From a virus: 27,055 nucleotides of DNA. Every line of letters begins with the position of its first letter. The first letter of the stretch is position 1. The notes under the pieces were generated by a model. That model was not told the origin of the DNA. It saw only the letters and a list, made by a program, of their open reading frames with translations, and searched no databases. The stretch covers positions 1 to 27,055 of IMG/VR virus record IMGVR_UViG_3300045930_000367. One strand, given 5' to 3'. A program made the position numbers and the translations under genes. Of this stretch, positions 26,712-27,055 are shown piece by piece.

Positions 26712-27055
26712 ATGACCACGCCTGCCGGCTCCCTCGGCAAGTGCGCTGCCCGAACTCAGCGGCGCGAGGAAGGGGGCCGGTCTGTTTCTCCCCTCCGAAC
26801 GGGCTGTCCCGGTGGCAACACCGGGCAGTCCGAACGGGACAGGTCGCCGGTCCGTTCCGCGAACGCCTGTTGTCACGGCGGCGTGTCCCGTTCGGGCTGT
26901 GGTTGCTCCCAGCCCACCGTCTCCTCGGCCGGCGGTGTCCACGCGTTCGCCGCCGGCCATTCCCAGCCGAAGGAGGTGATGCCGCCGAGTCATGGCGCGC
27001 GAGTGAGGACCGGTCTGCGCGTTCCTACGGCCAGCACCGGACGCGCCGGCCGGGG
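26712..27055. other. 344-base region without a convincing gene, rich in inverted repeats
   Basis: A + strand frame from ATG 26712 stays open to the window end but encodes a Gly/Ser/Cys/Arg-rich sequence unlike a real protein. Perfect inverted repeats include CCCGGTG-GCAA-CACCGGG (26808-26825), CCGAACGGGACA/TGTCCCGTTCGG (26830-26841 and 26884-26895) and GGCCGGCGG/CCGCCGGCC (26927-26935 and 26950-26958). AAGGAGG at 26970-26976 sits before ATG 26979 with short spacing. It may hold a structured RNA, an operator array or a replication site. Confidence 0.45.

Noticed and set aside
26712-27055. Open + frame to the window end as a protein gene
   Set aside because: Composition is unlike a real protein and the DNA is explained better by inverted repeats; sequence beyond the window is needed.

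Overview
The window is a contiguous stretch of a temperate, long-tailed (siphovirus-type) phage genome, most likely a prophage. It is clearly GC-rich, starts inside the structural genes and ends in the early/accessory genes. The host is not identified directly. High GC, a Pro/Thr-rich secreted protein with Cys pairs, frequent GTG starts and apparently leaderless transcripts fit a Gram-positive-like or Chloroflexota host (for example Thermomicrobia), but this is inference only.

Layout on the + strand. Positions 1-6657 hold virion surface genes: a partial structural protein, a 609-aa protein with three concanavalin/LamG-like modules, two small structural proteins, and an 805-aa adhesin with 16 tandem 22-residue repeats. 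Head-tail completion genes follow (6769-8902), then the major tail protein (8931-9347) and tail assembly chaperones G and GT, joined by a -1 frameshift at a GGGAAAA heptamer (9935-9941). Next come the tape measure (10672-13269), a very large distal-tail-like protein (13863-16316), a hub-like protein (17264-18280) and a tail-tip protein. A lysis region follows: small membrane and coiled-coil proteins, a two-domain endolysin (20849-22312) and a holin-like protein (22685-22993). A tRNA-like element and a strong hairpin then precede the tyrosine integrase, which is on the - strand (23299-24519).

To the right lies the lysogeny switch: a - strand XRE repressor (24929-25315) opposed by a + strand XRE Cro-like gene (25365-25640). 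After it comes a tightly overlapping early operon containing an excisionase-like HTH protein, a zinc-binding protein and tiny membrane proteins. The last 344 bases have no convincing gene but contain several perfect inverted repeats.

Two features stand out. First, five - strand genes sit inside the + strand late operon: two HNH endonucleases, two small membrane proteins and one unknown. Each ends within about 10 bases of the stop codon of the sense gene before it. Second, at least four accessory or regulatory start sites have a -10-like hexamer exactly six bases before an ATG, as expected for leaderless transcripts. Other points are a ribosome-binding site locked in a 10-bp hairpin before the tail chaperone gene, an apparent ATT start codon on the distal tail gene, and an in-frame internal start at the endolysin domain boundary.
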